Source: Actinacidiphila cocklensis
GTDB taxonomy: Bacteria; Actinomycetota; Actinomycetes; Streptomycetales; Streptomycetaceae
NCBI RefSeq assembly: GCF_907177275.1
Contig: NZ_CAJSLV010000058.1
Location: forward strand, 58,580 to 122,579
Length of the DNA: 64,000 nucleotides
Reading direction: 5' to 3'
Positions 52,472 to 61,427 of the stretch are shown here, piece after piece (position 1 is the stretch's first letter; every line of letters starts with the position of its first letter). The notes below the pieces were generated by a model, which had not been told where the DNA came from, ran no database searches, and worked only from the letters and a program-made list of their open reading frames with translations. Position numbers and translations under genes: made by a program.

Positions 52472-54214
52472 TCAGGGACGAGGGACGTTGCGCAGGTTGG
52501 CCCGAGCCAAGTGGGCCATGCGGCCCACGCCTCCGGTCAGGACCGTCCGCCCTGCTGACAGGGCGAAGCCACTGACCTGCCCGACGGTGATCTTCGGGGG
52601 AACGGCCAACGCGGCGGGGTCGGTGACGACGTCGACGAGCGCGGGTCCGTCATGGGCAAAAGCCTCGCGCAGTGCGTCACGCACCTCGGCGGGCTTCTCC
52701 ACCCGGATACCGCGCGCCCCGGCCGCCCTGGCGATCGCGGCGAAGTCGGTGTGCGGGTAGGTCGTACCGTGCGGGGGCAGCCCGTCGACCATCATCTCCA
52801 GGTCGACCATGCCCAGCGAGGAGTTGTTGAAGACGACTACCTTCACCGGCAGGCCGTACTGGACGAGGGTGAGGAAGTCGCCCATGAGCATGGAGAACCC
52901 GCCGTCGCCGGAAAGGGAGACGACCTGCCGCTTCCGGTCGAGGAACTGGGCGCCGATCGCCTGCGGCAGCGCGTTGGCCATCGAGCCGTGGACGAAGGAA
53001 CCCAGGATGCGTCGTCGGCCGTTCGGCGTCAGATAGCGTGCCGCCCACACACAGCACATCCCGGTGTCAACGGTGAACACCGCGTCGTCGGCTGCCTCTT
53101 CGTCTAGTACCGAGGCCACGTATTCGGGATGGATGGGAGTGTGTCTGTCGACGTGGCGGGTGTAGGCGTTCACTGCCCCCTCGAGTGCGCGGGCGTGCCG
53201 CTCCAGCATGCGGTCGAGGAAACGGCGCGAGGACTTCTCCTGCACCGCTGGGGTGAGGCACCGCAGCGTCTCACGCACGTCTCCCCACACGGCAAGTTCG
53301 AGCCCGGTGCGCCGTCCGAGCCGCTCGGGTTGCACGTCGACCTGAACGGTCCGCACATGGCGCGGCAGGAAGTCCGTGTACGGGAAGTCGGTGCCGAGGA
53401 GCAGCAGAAGGTCGCACTCGTGCATGGCGTCGTAGGCGGCCCCGTAACCGAGCAGGCCGGACATGCCGACGTCATACGGGTTGTCGTACTGGACGTGCTC
53501 CTTGCCGCGCAGCGCGTGGCCGATCGGCGACTTGACCTTCTCGGCGAAGGCCATCACTTCCGCGTGAGCGCCGGCGACCCCCCGACCGCAGAACACCATG
53601 ACGCGATCGGCGGCATCCACCAGTTCCGTGAGCCGAATGAGTTCCCGGTCGCCCGGGCGGATTGCCGGCAGATCCAGCGGTACGGCCAGTTCCGGCGCAG
53701 CGTCCGGGGAGTCCTCAGCGGCTGTGTCGCCCGACAGGGCCACGACCGAGACACCGCGTCGGCCCACGGCGTGCTGGATCGCGGTCTGCACCACGCGCGG
53801 CATCTGACGTGCTGACGAGACCAGCTCGGAGTAGTGGCTGCACTCGGCGAACAGCCGGTCGGGGTGGGTCTCCTGGAAGTAGCCGGTGCCGATCTCGCCA
53901 CTCGGGATGTGGGCGGCGAGCGCGAGAACGGGCGCCTGCGAGCGGTGGGCGTCGTAGAGGCCGTTGATCAGATGCAGGTTGCCGGGCCCGCAGGAGCCCG
54001 CGCAGGCTGCCAGCCGACCGGTGAGCTGGGCTTCCGCGCCGGCCGCGAAGGCGGCTACCTCCTCGTGGCGGACCTGGACCCACTCGACTCCGTTGTGCCG
54101 TCTGATCGCGTCGACGACGGGGTTCAGGCTGTCCCCGACCACGCCGTAGATACGGCGTACTCCGGCACGCGCCATCAGGTCGACATACTGCTCTGCGATG
54201 GACTGCTTGGCCAT
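52472..54214 (-). CDS. poxB: Pyruvate:quinone oxidoreductase (PoxB type)
   Basis: A 580-residue thiamine-diphosphate enzyme. The N-terminal PYR domain has catalytic Glu51 (RHEEVAAFAAGAEAQLTG). The central FAD-binding domain contains VMVFCGRGVAG. The PP domain has the ThDP/Mg motif SGDGGFSMLMGDFLTLVQYG with VVFNN. GAGGAGTCCC sets the ATG at 54214. It oxidatively decarboxylates pyruvate to acetate and CO2 while reducing quinone at the membrane face. Together with cydAB and the D-lactate dehydrogenase-like enzyme it feeds the quinone pool. Confidence 0.92.
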   Translation of the reverse strand: MAKQSIAEQYVDLMARAGVRRIYGVVGDSLNPVVDAIRRHNGVEWVQVRHEEVAAFAAGAEAQLTGRLAACAGSCGPGNLHLINGLYDAHRSQAPVLALAAHIPSGEIGTGYFQETHPDRLFAECSHYSELVSSARQMPRVVQTAIQHAVGRRGVSVVALSGDTAAEDSPDAAPELAVPLDLPAIRPGDRELIRLTELVDAADRVMVFCGRGVAGAHAEVMAFAEKVKSPIGHALRGKEHVQYDNPYDVGMSGLLGYGAAYDAMHECDLLLLLGTDFPYTDFLPRHVRTVQVDVQPERLGRRTGLELAVWGDVRETLRCLTPAVQEKSSRRFLDRMLERHARALEGAVNAYTRHVDRHTPIHPEYVASVLDEEAADDAVFTVDTGMCCVWAARYLTPNGRRRILGSFVHGSMANALPQAIGAQFLDRKRQVVSLSGDGGFSMLMGDFLTLVQYGLPVKVVVFNNSSLGMVDLEMMVDGLPPHGTTYPHTDFAAIARAAGARGIRVEKPAEVRDALREAFAHDGPALVDVVTDPAALAVPPKITVGQVSGFALSAGRTVLTGGVGRMAHLARANLRNVPRP

Positions 54215-54405
54215 GGGACTCCTCGGAGTACGGCATGTGCGGCGGGTGGGTTGCTCATCAATCACGCTATTGAGGCGGGAGGGCGACGCTTGACCGTCAG
54301 TGCACGGGTTCGGTTCGGGCAACGCGTCGTAGCGCAACTCCGCAGGACGGCGAGGTCACCGGGTCGCCCGTGCAAGCGGCCAGGGTTCGGGCACGGGTTC
54401 GGGGG

Positions 54406-55665
54406 TCAGCCGGCGCGGCGGCGGGACCACAGGGCGTGGCTGCCGACCGCGAGGACGGCCAGCAGCACTGTGGCGACGCACGTTGCCGCGAACACCGGCC
54501 CGAAGCCGCTTCGGGTCAGCCCGGTAGTGAGACCGGTCGCGGCGGAACTGCCGAGGAAGGCTGAGGCTACGAAGAACGACACGGTCGTTGCCCGCGCGGC
54601 AGGGGCGACGTCGGTGGCCCATCCCTGCAGAGAGGAGTGGAGGAAGGCGTTCGACGTGCCGATGAGGACTGATGTGACGGTGAGCGCCGGAGCGCCCTGC
54701 GAGAGGCTTGCGACGAGGAAGGCGGCGAAGAGCGTCGTACTGCCGATCGCGATCATCACGGTTCGGCCTACGCGTGCCACAACACGCCTGGCCAGGTAGG
54801 CGCCGCCCATGATGCCGGCACCGTACGTGGCACCGACCACGCCGGCCAGGGCCGGGGACAAGCCGTCCCGCTCCAGCGCGGGGACGATGTAGGTGAGGAT
54901 GCCGAGCAGGATCGCGCCCTCCAGCAGCCCGAGCACGTAGGTCCACACGGGCCAGGCGGTGAAGGCACTTCGTATGTCGTGGCGTGCCCGCGTGTTGACC
55001 GGCAACTGCACACGCGACAGGAGTGCCAGAAAGGTCGCTGCGCCCACTGCGGTCACGGCAAAGACGACACGCCAGTCCAACCAGACGGCCACAGCACCTG
55101 CGGCCAGTGTCGCCACCGTCGTCCCCATGGCGGTGAATGTCTGGAGGCCGGAGATTTCACGGGCCCTGGCCGCACCGGTGTAGGAGTCGCCGACGATGGT
55201 CAGCATGCTCGGGAACAGCGAACCGACGAAGAGCCCGGTCACCGCTCGGAACACCAGGAGCGCCTCGAATCCCGGCGCGGCGATGCTGGCCGCGCTCCCG
55301 AGCAAGGCGCCCACCAGGGCCAGCCGCAGGACCGTCAGACGCCCGAGACGGTCAGCGAGCAGGCCCCATACCGGCTGGCCCAGCGCGTAGAGCAGAACGT
55401 AGGCCGTCACCAGTTGCACGGCGCTGTTGAGCGGAACCCGCTCCTCCTTGGTGAGCAGCACCAGCATGGGCGCGGTCGAGAACCGGTCGTAGAACGACAG
55501 GAACCCGATCGCGCGCATGAGCCAGGGAGGGAGGAGGGATGCCGCTTGCGGCTCAGGCACCGCAGAGGAAGCAGACGACTCAGGGGCCAGGTGCCCCTCG
55601 AACCTCAGGAGGTCCTGGTCCCTTGGACGACCGTGTGGCGGACTGGCATTGGGCATGGTGGCCAC
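54406..55665 (-). CDS. MFS transporter
   Basis: A 419-residue major-facilitator protein with twelve predicted helices and a hydrophilic ~45-residue N-terminus. GQPVWGLLADRLGRLTVLRLA is the loop 2-3 motif; LTIVGDSYTGAARAREISGLQT lies in helix 5. GTG start at 55665 or ATG at 55656. Same strand as the pyruvate oxidase but 191 bp upstream of it. Substrate unknown, possibly a drug or metabolite exporter. Confidence 0.88.
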   Translation of the reverse strand: MATMPNASPPHGRPRDQDLLRFEGHLAPESSASSAVPEPQAASLLPPWLMRAIGFLSFYDRFSTAPMLVLLTKEERVPLNSAVQLVTAYVLLYALGQPVWGLLADRLGRLTVLRLALVGALLGSAASIAAPGFEALLVFRAVTGLFVGSLFPSMLTIVGDSYTGAARAREISGLQTFTAMGTTVATLAAGAVAVWLDWRVVFAVTAVGAATFLALLSRVQLPVNTRARHDIRSAFTAWPVWTYVLGLLEGAILLGILTYIVPALERDGLSPALAGVVGATYGAGIMGGAYLARRVVARVGRTVMIAIGSTTLFAAFLVASLSQGAPALTVTSVLIGTSNAFLHSSLQGWATDVAPAARATTVSFFVASAFLGSSAATGLTTGLTRSGFGPVFAATCVATVLLAVLAVGSHALWSRRRAG

Positions 55666-56010
55666 GACCTCTCGAGGCAGCGCGGGGTGGGAGGACGGTC
55701 CCGGCGTTCCGAGCGGCTGCGGCCGACCGGTGCGCCCTGCTCGGCCGGCCCGGGACGGTGTGGACTTCGGGCGCGGCCGAGCCTGACGGCTCCGGTGGAC
55801 TGCCGATCGCGCGAGTCGGGGTCCTCGGGGTGAGTTGCGGAGTGAAGCAGTGAGCGGCCTACTGGCGCCGGAGCAGCGGGAAGAGGGTCGTCTCGGGTGT
55901 GGTGAAAGTGCCTACCTCAAGGCCATGGACCACTGGCGCGAGGTGTCGGCCTTGCTCCGGCCAGGTCATGCGTGGCGGGCTGTCCCGTGTCTGCGTATCG
56001 GTGTCCGCAG
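55666..56010. other. Intergenic region without a recognised gene
   Basis: 345 bp between the MFS start and the propeller gene stop. Short open frames lack ribosome sites and recognisable protein. The MFS promoter must lie here, but I see no clear hexamers. Confidence 0.4.
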
Positions 56011-56988
56011 TCACCGGCTGCCGTGCCTGAGGCGAACGGCGAGCAGGTTGGGGTCCTTGTCGGTGAAGTAGGCGCCACTTGCGACATAGGCCGTTCCACC
56101 CCGGACGGCAAGGGAGGTCGGGTTTTCCAGTCCGTCAGCGGCGGTCAGTACAACGGTGTGGATGCCGTCAGGTGTGACCAGGGCGATTTCGTTGTCCCCG
56201 TTGACCGCCGCGAGCAGGGTGTTGCCGGCGCCGGTGAAGTCGATGTCGTCGATGTTGACCAGTCCGGTGGCCCGGGTCTCGACCCGCCCGGCGGCGCCAC
56301 GGTGGGTGATGGGAATGCGGAGCACGGTGCCCTTGTCCAGGTTCGACACCCAGGCCGCACCATTGTGGATCTTGATGCCGTTGGCTCCCAGGAACCCGGC
56401 GGACTGGAGCTCGGGGGCAGTGGCCCACCGTGAGGGAGTACCACCCGCGGTCGGCACCCGCCAGACGACCCCCAGGACCGAGTCGGCAACATACAGCAGG
56501 CCTGTCCGCCCGTCGAGGGCCAAGCCGTTGGGCAGGCCATCTGCGGGGAGCGCGGCGACGCGCTTCGGGGGGCCGCCTGGACGCAGGCGCCACACACCGG
56601 TCAGGTCACTGGTGCCGGTGGCGTACAGGAAGTACAGCGTCCCGTCCTGCGCACGAACTATGCCGCCGAGAAACGGTGAGGTCAGGGCAGGGGTACTAGA
56701 CCCGGCCGGAGGGGCCGGCAGGGTCGCGAGGACTCGCGTCCTGCCGTCGGAGGTGATCCGGGCGACTTGCCGCGAGTAGGCGAAGGTGACGTCGGCGTCG
56801 CCGCCGGGCTCCAGGGTGATGTTCTCGGGTCGCTGTCCATCTGCGATGCTCAGATGCGCCACGAAGCGCACGTCGGACACCGGCCCCGAAGCGGCGGTCG
56901 CCGGGCCGGGGACAGCGAGGGCCACCGCAACGGCCGTTACGGCCGCGGCCAGGAGGACTTTCCGGGTTCTTGTCTTGGTCCAGGGCAT
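56011..56988 (-). CDS. Secreted SMP-30/NHL-like beta-propeller protein
   Basis: 325 residues with a signal peptide (KVLLAAAVTAVAVALAVPGP, cleavage after TAA near 33). Repeats of the form DGLPNGLALDGRTGLLYVAD, NGIKIHNGAAWVSNLDKGTV and NIDDIDFTGAGNTLLAAVNG indicate a six-bladed SMP-30/gluconolactonase-like propeller. Metal-ligand residues of true lactonases are not evident, so enzymatic activity is uncertain. It is divergent from the FAD dehydrogenase across a 557-bp region. Function unknown. Confidence 0.74.
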   Translation of the reverse strand: MPWTKTRTRKVLLAAAVTAVAVALAVPGPATAASGPVSDVRFVAHLSIADGQRPENITLEPGGDADVTFAYSRQVARITSDGRTRVLATLPAPPAGSSTPALTSPFLGGIVRAQDGTLYFLYATGTSDLTGVWRLRPGGPPKRVAALPADGLPNGLALDGRTGLLYVADSVLGVVWRVPTAGGTPSRWATAPELQSAGFLGANGIKIHNGAAWVSNLDKGTVLRIPITHRGAAGRVETRATGLVNIDDIDFTGAGNTLLAAVNGDNEIALVTPDGIHTVVLTAADGLENPTSLAVRGGTAYVASGAYFTDKDPNLLAVRLRHGSR

Positions 56989-57209
56989 GTGAATGTTCCT
57001 TGTCCAATCCGTTGCTTCGCGCTTCGACGGCGCGGCGTCTTTTCTCGATTTCGCTGATTACGGAAGAGGGCGGTACACGGTCCGACCGGATCAGGTCGGG
57101 AACGGGATCGTCGCGTTACACAATTCCCGGAAGCCGCAGCCGAGTACATCGGCTTGTTTCCTTGCGCCTTCCCACTCTAGGCACCTCGGCGACGCTCGAC
57201 ACAGCCCTA

Positions 57210-57478
57210 TGCGCTCAGCGACCACAACTGGTGCGCTCCGAGACCCGGTCCTATGCCTGACAGGCAGTCAGCGACGCTTCACGCCAGATTCGGTGCGCTC
57301 TGGTTATCAGCAGACAAACCACCGGCGCAGGTCAGTCGTGCCGTCCGGCAGAGCGCCGGTTCGCCGGCGCGCCACAGACTCTTCATCCGTGCGGCGTATG
57401 CCCTCCTATCGCCGAGTTCCCTCAAGGACCACGGTCTCTGCGTTCCCGGACAAGATGCCTCGGCAGCAGGGGTCTAGC
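57210..57478 (+). promoter_or_regulatory. Repeat-rich promoter region of the dehydrogenase operon
   Basis: TGCGCTC occurs at 57210, 57232 and 57294 on the plus strand, and the related TGCGTTCCCGGACAAG at 57439-57454. The first two are 22 bp apart, about two helical turns. Sixteen bases after the last box is GGTCTAGCTT (57471-57480), with TAGCTT a possible -10, 66 bp before the ATG. This repeats the esterase A promoter layout at 23362-23401. The 557-bp gap (56989-57545) holds no recognised gene. Confidence 0.46.
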
Positions 57479-57545
57479 TTCAAATCCGGAACCTCTGTCC
57501 CAGCCCCTACGCGCCGCTCGGCGGCGTACTGCAGCGGAGAGCCAT

Positions 57546-60476
57546 ATGGCATTGTTCGATCCGGACCCGGGGAAACTGCGCCCTGCTCGGGCGGGGGGCC
57601 CCGCCATCGACCGGGTGCCCGACGAAAGAGCATCCGGTACCCCGGACGCGTTGCGCCGGGACCTCGTCGGCCTGCTCGGCCCGGGGAAGGTCCTCCACAC
57701 GCTTTCGGATCTGGTGAAGTACGCCTCGGACGCGAGCCCTTACCGTTTCGTACCCAACGTGGTCGTGGTCGCCGAGAACACCGATGACGTGGCCCTGGTG
57801 TTGCGGTACGCCCGTGAGCACGGACGCGAGATCGTCTTCCGTGCGGCGGGGACCTCACTCAACGGGCAGGCACAGGGCCGGGACATCCTGGTCGACGTCC
57901 GCCGTCACTGGACCGGCGTCGAGGTGCTGGGCAGCGGCGCTGAGGTGAGGGTCCGCCCCGGCACGACCGTTGGACGCGTCAATCTCGCACTGGCCCGGCA
58001 CGGCCGGCTGATGGGTCCCGATCCGGCGAGTTCCCGCGCGTGCACAGTCGGCGGAGTCGTCGCCAACAACGCCTCGGGCATGACTGCCGGCATCACCCGC
58101 AACTCCTACCGGCTGCTTTCCTCCCTCACCCTTGTGCTCCCGTCGGGCACGGTCGTGGACACCGCGGCGCCGGACGCCGACGAGTTGCTGAGCAAGTCCG
58201 AGCCCGAGCTGTATACGGGATTGCTCGCGCTGAAGGCGGAGATCGAGGCTGACAGTGCGCTTATCACCCGGATTCGCGCGAAGTACGAGCTGAAGAACAC
58301 CAACGGCTATCGTCTCGACTCCTTTCTGGACGGCTCCACCGCCGTGGAGATCCTGCGCGGGTTGATGGTCGGCTCTCAGGGCACGTTGGGATTCATCGCC
58401 GAGACCGTGTTCAAGACCGTCTCGCTGGATCGCCTCACGCACTCAGCGCTGCTGTTCTTCCCAGACCTCACCACCGCCGCGAAAGCAGTACCGCTGTTCA
58501 ACGACGCCGGAGCCCGCGCGGTCGAGCTGATGGACGGAAATACGCTGCGCGCCTGCGCGAGCGTGGACGGTGTACCTGCCGACTGGGCCCGGATACCCGA
58601 GGAAATCGCCGCTCTGCTGGTGGAGTTCCGTGCCCCGGACGAGGCGGCGCACCAGGCCAACCAGCAGGCTGCCGCCGGCATCCTGGCGAAACTGACACTG
58701 GCGGTGCCAGTGGGATCCGTCACCAACCGCTTCGTCGAGGACCCGGCGACGGTCAGAATGTACTGGCACGCCCGCGAGGCCTTCATGACCGCGGTGGGAA
58801 AGGCACGACCGGCCGGGTCGACCCTGATCACCGAGGACTTCGCGGTCCCGCCCTCACGGCTGGCGGAAGCGTGCGAGGCACTGTCAGAACTGCAGCGCCG
58901 CCACGGCTTCGACGCAGCAGTCGCTGGCCACGCCGCCCATGGCAACCTGCATTTCCTGCTGGCCTTCGACGCGGCCATGCCGGAGGAAGTCCAGCGTTAT
59001 GCAGGGTTCATGGACGACTTCTGCGCCATGGTCGTGCAGCGCTTCGACGGCTCGCTCAAGGCGGAGCACGCCACAGGCCGAAACATGACGCCGTTCCTCG
59101 AGTCCGAATGGGGCACCCGCGCCACCGAACTGATGTGGCGCATCAAAAAAATCCTCGACCCGCAGGGCACTCTGGCACCCGGCGTGGTGCTCGATCACGA
59201 TCCCCGAGCCCATCTGCGAGGGCTCAAGACCATACCCGGCATCGAAGCCGTGGCCGATCCATGCATCGAGTGCGGCTTCTGCGAACCCGTCTGCCCGAGC
59301 CGCGACCTCACCACCACGCCACGCCAACGGATCGTGCTGCGTCGCGAGATGATGCGTCAGCCCGCCGGGTCGGCTGTCATGGACAGCTTGCTGGAGTCCT
59401 ACGGCTACGACGCGGTCGACACCTGCGCCGGTGACTCGACCTGCAAGATCGCCTGTCCGGTCGCCATCGACACCGGTGCGATGATGAAGAGCTTCCGCCA
59501 CCAGCGCCATTCCCCGCGGGAGGAGCGCAACGCGGCCCGGGTCGCCGAGCGGTTCTCCGTCGTGGAGTCGTCCGTGAGGGGCGCGCTCGGCATCGGAGAT
59601 CACACCGGCGATCGGGTTCTGGAATTCCTCACCTCCGCAGCGCGCAAGGCCGTCTCCCCCGAACTGGTCCCCGCATGGATTTCCAGCATCCCCGGCCCCG
59701 CCCGCACCCGCCTGCCCGACACGGATCGGCAGAGCGCCGTCGCTGTCTACTACGTGGCCTGCGTCAACCGGCTCTTCGCCGGACCTGACGGCCTGGACGG
59801 ACCGTCTTTGCCCGAGGCCATCGTCCAGGTCTCTCGTCGGGCTGGTCGACCGGTCTGGGTACCGCCGAACATGGCCGGGTCCTGCTGCGCGACGATCTGG
59901 CACTCCAAGGGCTACGACGACGGCAACACTGTCATGGCCAACCGCATCGTCGAGCGGGCATGGGAGTGGACAGACCACGGACGGCTCCCCCTCATCGTGG
60001 ACGCATCGTCCTGCACACTCGGCATCGGGAACGAGGTCAGGCCCTACCTGACGCCCGACAACACACGCAGACATCAGGCCCTCACCATCGTGGACTCCCT
60101 TGCCTGGGCTGCCACCCACCTGCTCCCGCACCTGACAGTGACGCACCGGATCGACACCGCGGTGGTACACCCCACCTGCTCGATGCGGCACCTTGGCAGC
60201 GACGAGCAACTCCGCACGGTCGCGGAGTTCCTGGCGCGAGACGTCCACGTCCCCGTCTACGCGGAGTGCTGCGGCTTCGCAGGCGACCGTGGACTGCTGC
60301 ACAAGGAACTGACGGAGGCGGCCACGAAGCACGAGGCCGCGGAGGTCACGTCGGGCACGTTCGACGCCTATCTTTCGGCGAACCGCACGTGTGAGATCGG
60401 CATGGAACACGCCACGGGCCGCCCATACCACTCGGCCCTTATCGCGCTGGAACGGGCCACCCGCCCCATCGTGTGA
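57546..60476 (+). CDS. FAD- and Fe-S-dependent D-lactate/2-hydroxyacid dehydrogenase
   Basis: 976 residues in one chain. An FAD-binding PCMH domain (FVPNVVVVAENTDDVALVLR, GTSLNGQAQGRDI, about 65-280) is followed by an FAD-oxidase C domain, then the ferredoxin motif CIECGFCEPVCPSRDL (about 574-589). A second Cys cluster (CAGDSTCKIACP) and a C-terminal cysteine-rich domain (AGSCCATIWHSKG, YAECCGFAGDRGLL) complete it. This matches the YdiJ/NAD-independent D-lactate dehydrogenase architecture. Substrate is probably D-lactate or another D-2-hydroxyacid; electrons go to quinone. GGAGAG sits five bases before the ATG. It begins an operon with an FAH-family and a dehalogenase-like gene. Confidence 0.88.
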   Translation: MALFDPDPGKLRPARAGGPAIDRVPDERASGTPDALRRDLVGLLGPGKVLHTLSDLVKYASDASPYRFVPNVVVVAENTDDVALVLRYAREHGREIVFRAAGTSLNGQAQGRDILVDVRRHWTGVEVLGSGAEVRVRPGTTVGRVNLALARHGRLMGPDPASSRACTVGGVVANNASGMTAGITRNSYRLLSSLTLVLPSGTVVDTAAPDADELLSKSEPELYTGLLALKAEIEADSALITRIRAKYELKNTNGYRLDSFLDGSTAVEILRGLMVGSQGTLGFIAETVFKTVSLDRLTHSALLFFPDLTTAAKAVPLFNDAGARAVELMDGNTLRACASVDGVPADWARIPEEIAALLVEFRAPDEAAHQANQQAAAGILAKLTLAVPVGSVTNRFVEDPATVRMYWHAREAFMTAVGKARPAGSTLITEDFAVPPSRLAEACEALSELQRRHGFDAAVAGHAAHGNLHFLLAFDAAMPEEVQRYAGFMDDFCAMVVQRFDGSLKAEHATGRNMTPFLESEWGTRATELMWRIKKILDPQGTLAPGVVLDHDPRAHLRGLKTIPGIEAVADPCIECGFCEPVCPSRDLTTTPRQRIVLRREMMRQPAGSAVMDSLLESYGYDAVDTCAGDSTCKIACPVAIDTGAMMKSFRHQRHSPREERNAARVAERFSVVESSVRGALGIGDHTGDRVLEFLTSAARKAVSPELVPAWISSIPGPARTRLPDTDRQSAVAVYYVACVNRLFAGPDGLDGPSLPEAIVQVSRRAGRPVWVPPNMAGSCCATIWHSKGYDDGNTVMANRIVERAWEWTDHGRLPLIVDASSCTLGIGNEVRPYLTPDNTRRHQALTIVDSLAWAATHLLPHLTVTHRIDTAVVHPTCSMRHLGSDEQLRTVAEFLARDVHVPVYAECCGFAGDRGLLHKELTEAATKHEAAEVTSGTFDAYLSANRTCEIGMEHATGRPYHSALIALERATRPIV

Positions 60477-60527
60477 GTCCCACGCCGGCCACGGCCATGT
60501 CCCTCACGTCATGTCAGGAGATCACAC

Positions 60528-61370
60528 ATGCGCATTGCCAACCTCGCCGGCCGTCTGGTCGTGATCGTCGCCGACCGGGCAGTCGACGTTCGGACCGCCA
60601 GCAACGGTGTGTTCTCCAGCGACCCGGAAGCGGTCTACTCCCGCTGGACGGAGTTCCGCACCTGGGCCGCACGGACGGAGCTCAGCGGCGGGATCTCCTT
60701 CGACCCTGCCGACCTCGGCGCCCCCTCGCCGATGCCCCGCCAGCTCTTCGCCATCGGTCTGAACTACCGCGAGCACGTCAAAGAGACCGGTTTCGCGGCA
60801 CCCGCGGGGGCGCCGTCGGTGTTCACCAAGTTCGCGACCAGTATCACCGGCCCGGTCACCGAGGTGGTTCTGCCCGAAGGCGGCCACACGGACTGGGAAG
60901 TGGAGCTGGTGGCAGTCATCGGCCGCAGGGCGTACCAGGTGTACGAGGCCGACGGCTGGAGCCACGTCGCAGGCCTGACCGTCGGCCAGGACTTGTCCGA
61001 GCGCATCATCCAGATGGCCGGGCAGCCTCCCCAGTTCAGCCTTGGCAAGTCCTACCCGGGCTTCACCCCGACAGGTCCCTGGCTGGTGACGCCGGACGAG
61101 TTCGACGACCCCGATGACCTGGAACTGACCTGTGCCGTCAATGGCGAGCAGGTGCAGCACGGCCGCACCAGGCACATGATCCTCTCGGTCCCTGCCCTGA
61201 TCGCCAGGCTCTCCGCGGTGCTACCGCTGCTGCCAGGGGACGTCATCTTCACCGGTACTCCCGCCGGCGTCGGCCTCGGCCGATCACCCCAGCGATGGCT
61301 GGCCCCCGGCGACCGGCTCGTCAGCACCATCAGCGGCATAGGCGAACTGCGCCAGCAATTCCTCAGCTGA
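60528..61370 (+). CDS. Fumarylacetoacetate-hydrolase-family protein
   Basis: 280 residues. The FAH core has IGLNYREHVKETG, the metal ligands in DWEVELVAVIG, then SYPGFTPTGPWLV and TGTPAGVGLG. Family members hydrolyse acylpyruvates or hydrate/decarboxylate 2-oxo dienoates, usually at the end of aromatic degradation. The N-terminal ~60 residues resemble the cap-like lead of homoprotocatechuate-type enzymes. It is 51 bp downstream of the dehydrogenase, with AGGAGAT before the ATG. Substrate unknown. Confidence 0.9.
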   Translation: MRIANLAGRLVVIVADRAVDVRTASNGVFSSDPEAVYSRWTEFRTWAARTELSGGISFDPADLGAPSPMPRQLFAIGLNYREHVKETGFAAPAGAPSVFTKFATSITGPVTEVVLPEGGHTDWEVELVAVIGRRAYQVYEADGWSHVAGLTVGQDLSERIIQMAGQPPQFSLGKSYPGFTPTGPWLVTPDEFDDPDDLELTCAVNGEQVQHGRTRHMILSVPALIARLSAVLPLLPGDVIFTGTPAGVGLGRSPQRWLAPGDRLVSTISGIGELRQQFLS

Positions 61371-61427
61371 CTGCTCACGAGCCCACACCGCACCGTGTTC
61401 ATCCCATCGAGTCCACGAGCGAGCATC

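Noticed and set aside
57546..60476. Glycolate oxidase GlcD/GlcF fusion
   Set aside because: Domain order and length fit the single-chain YdiJ/D-lactate dehydrogenase type better, although the substrate is not proven.
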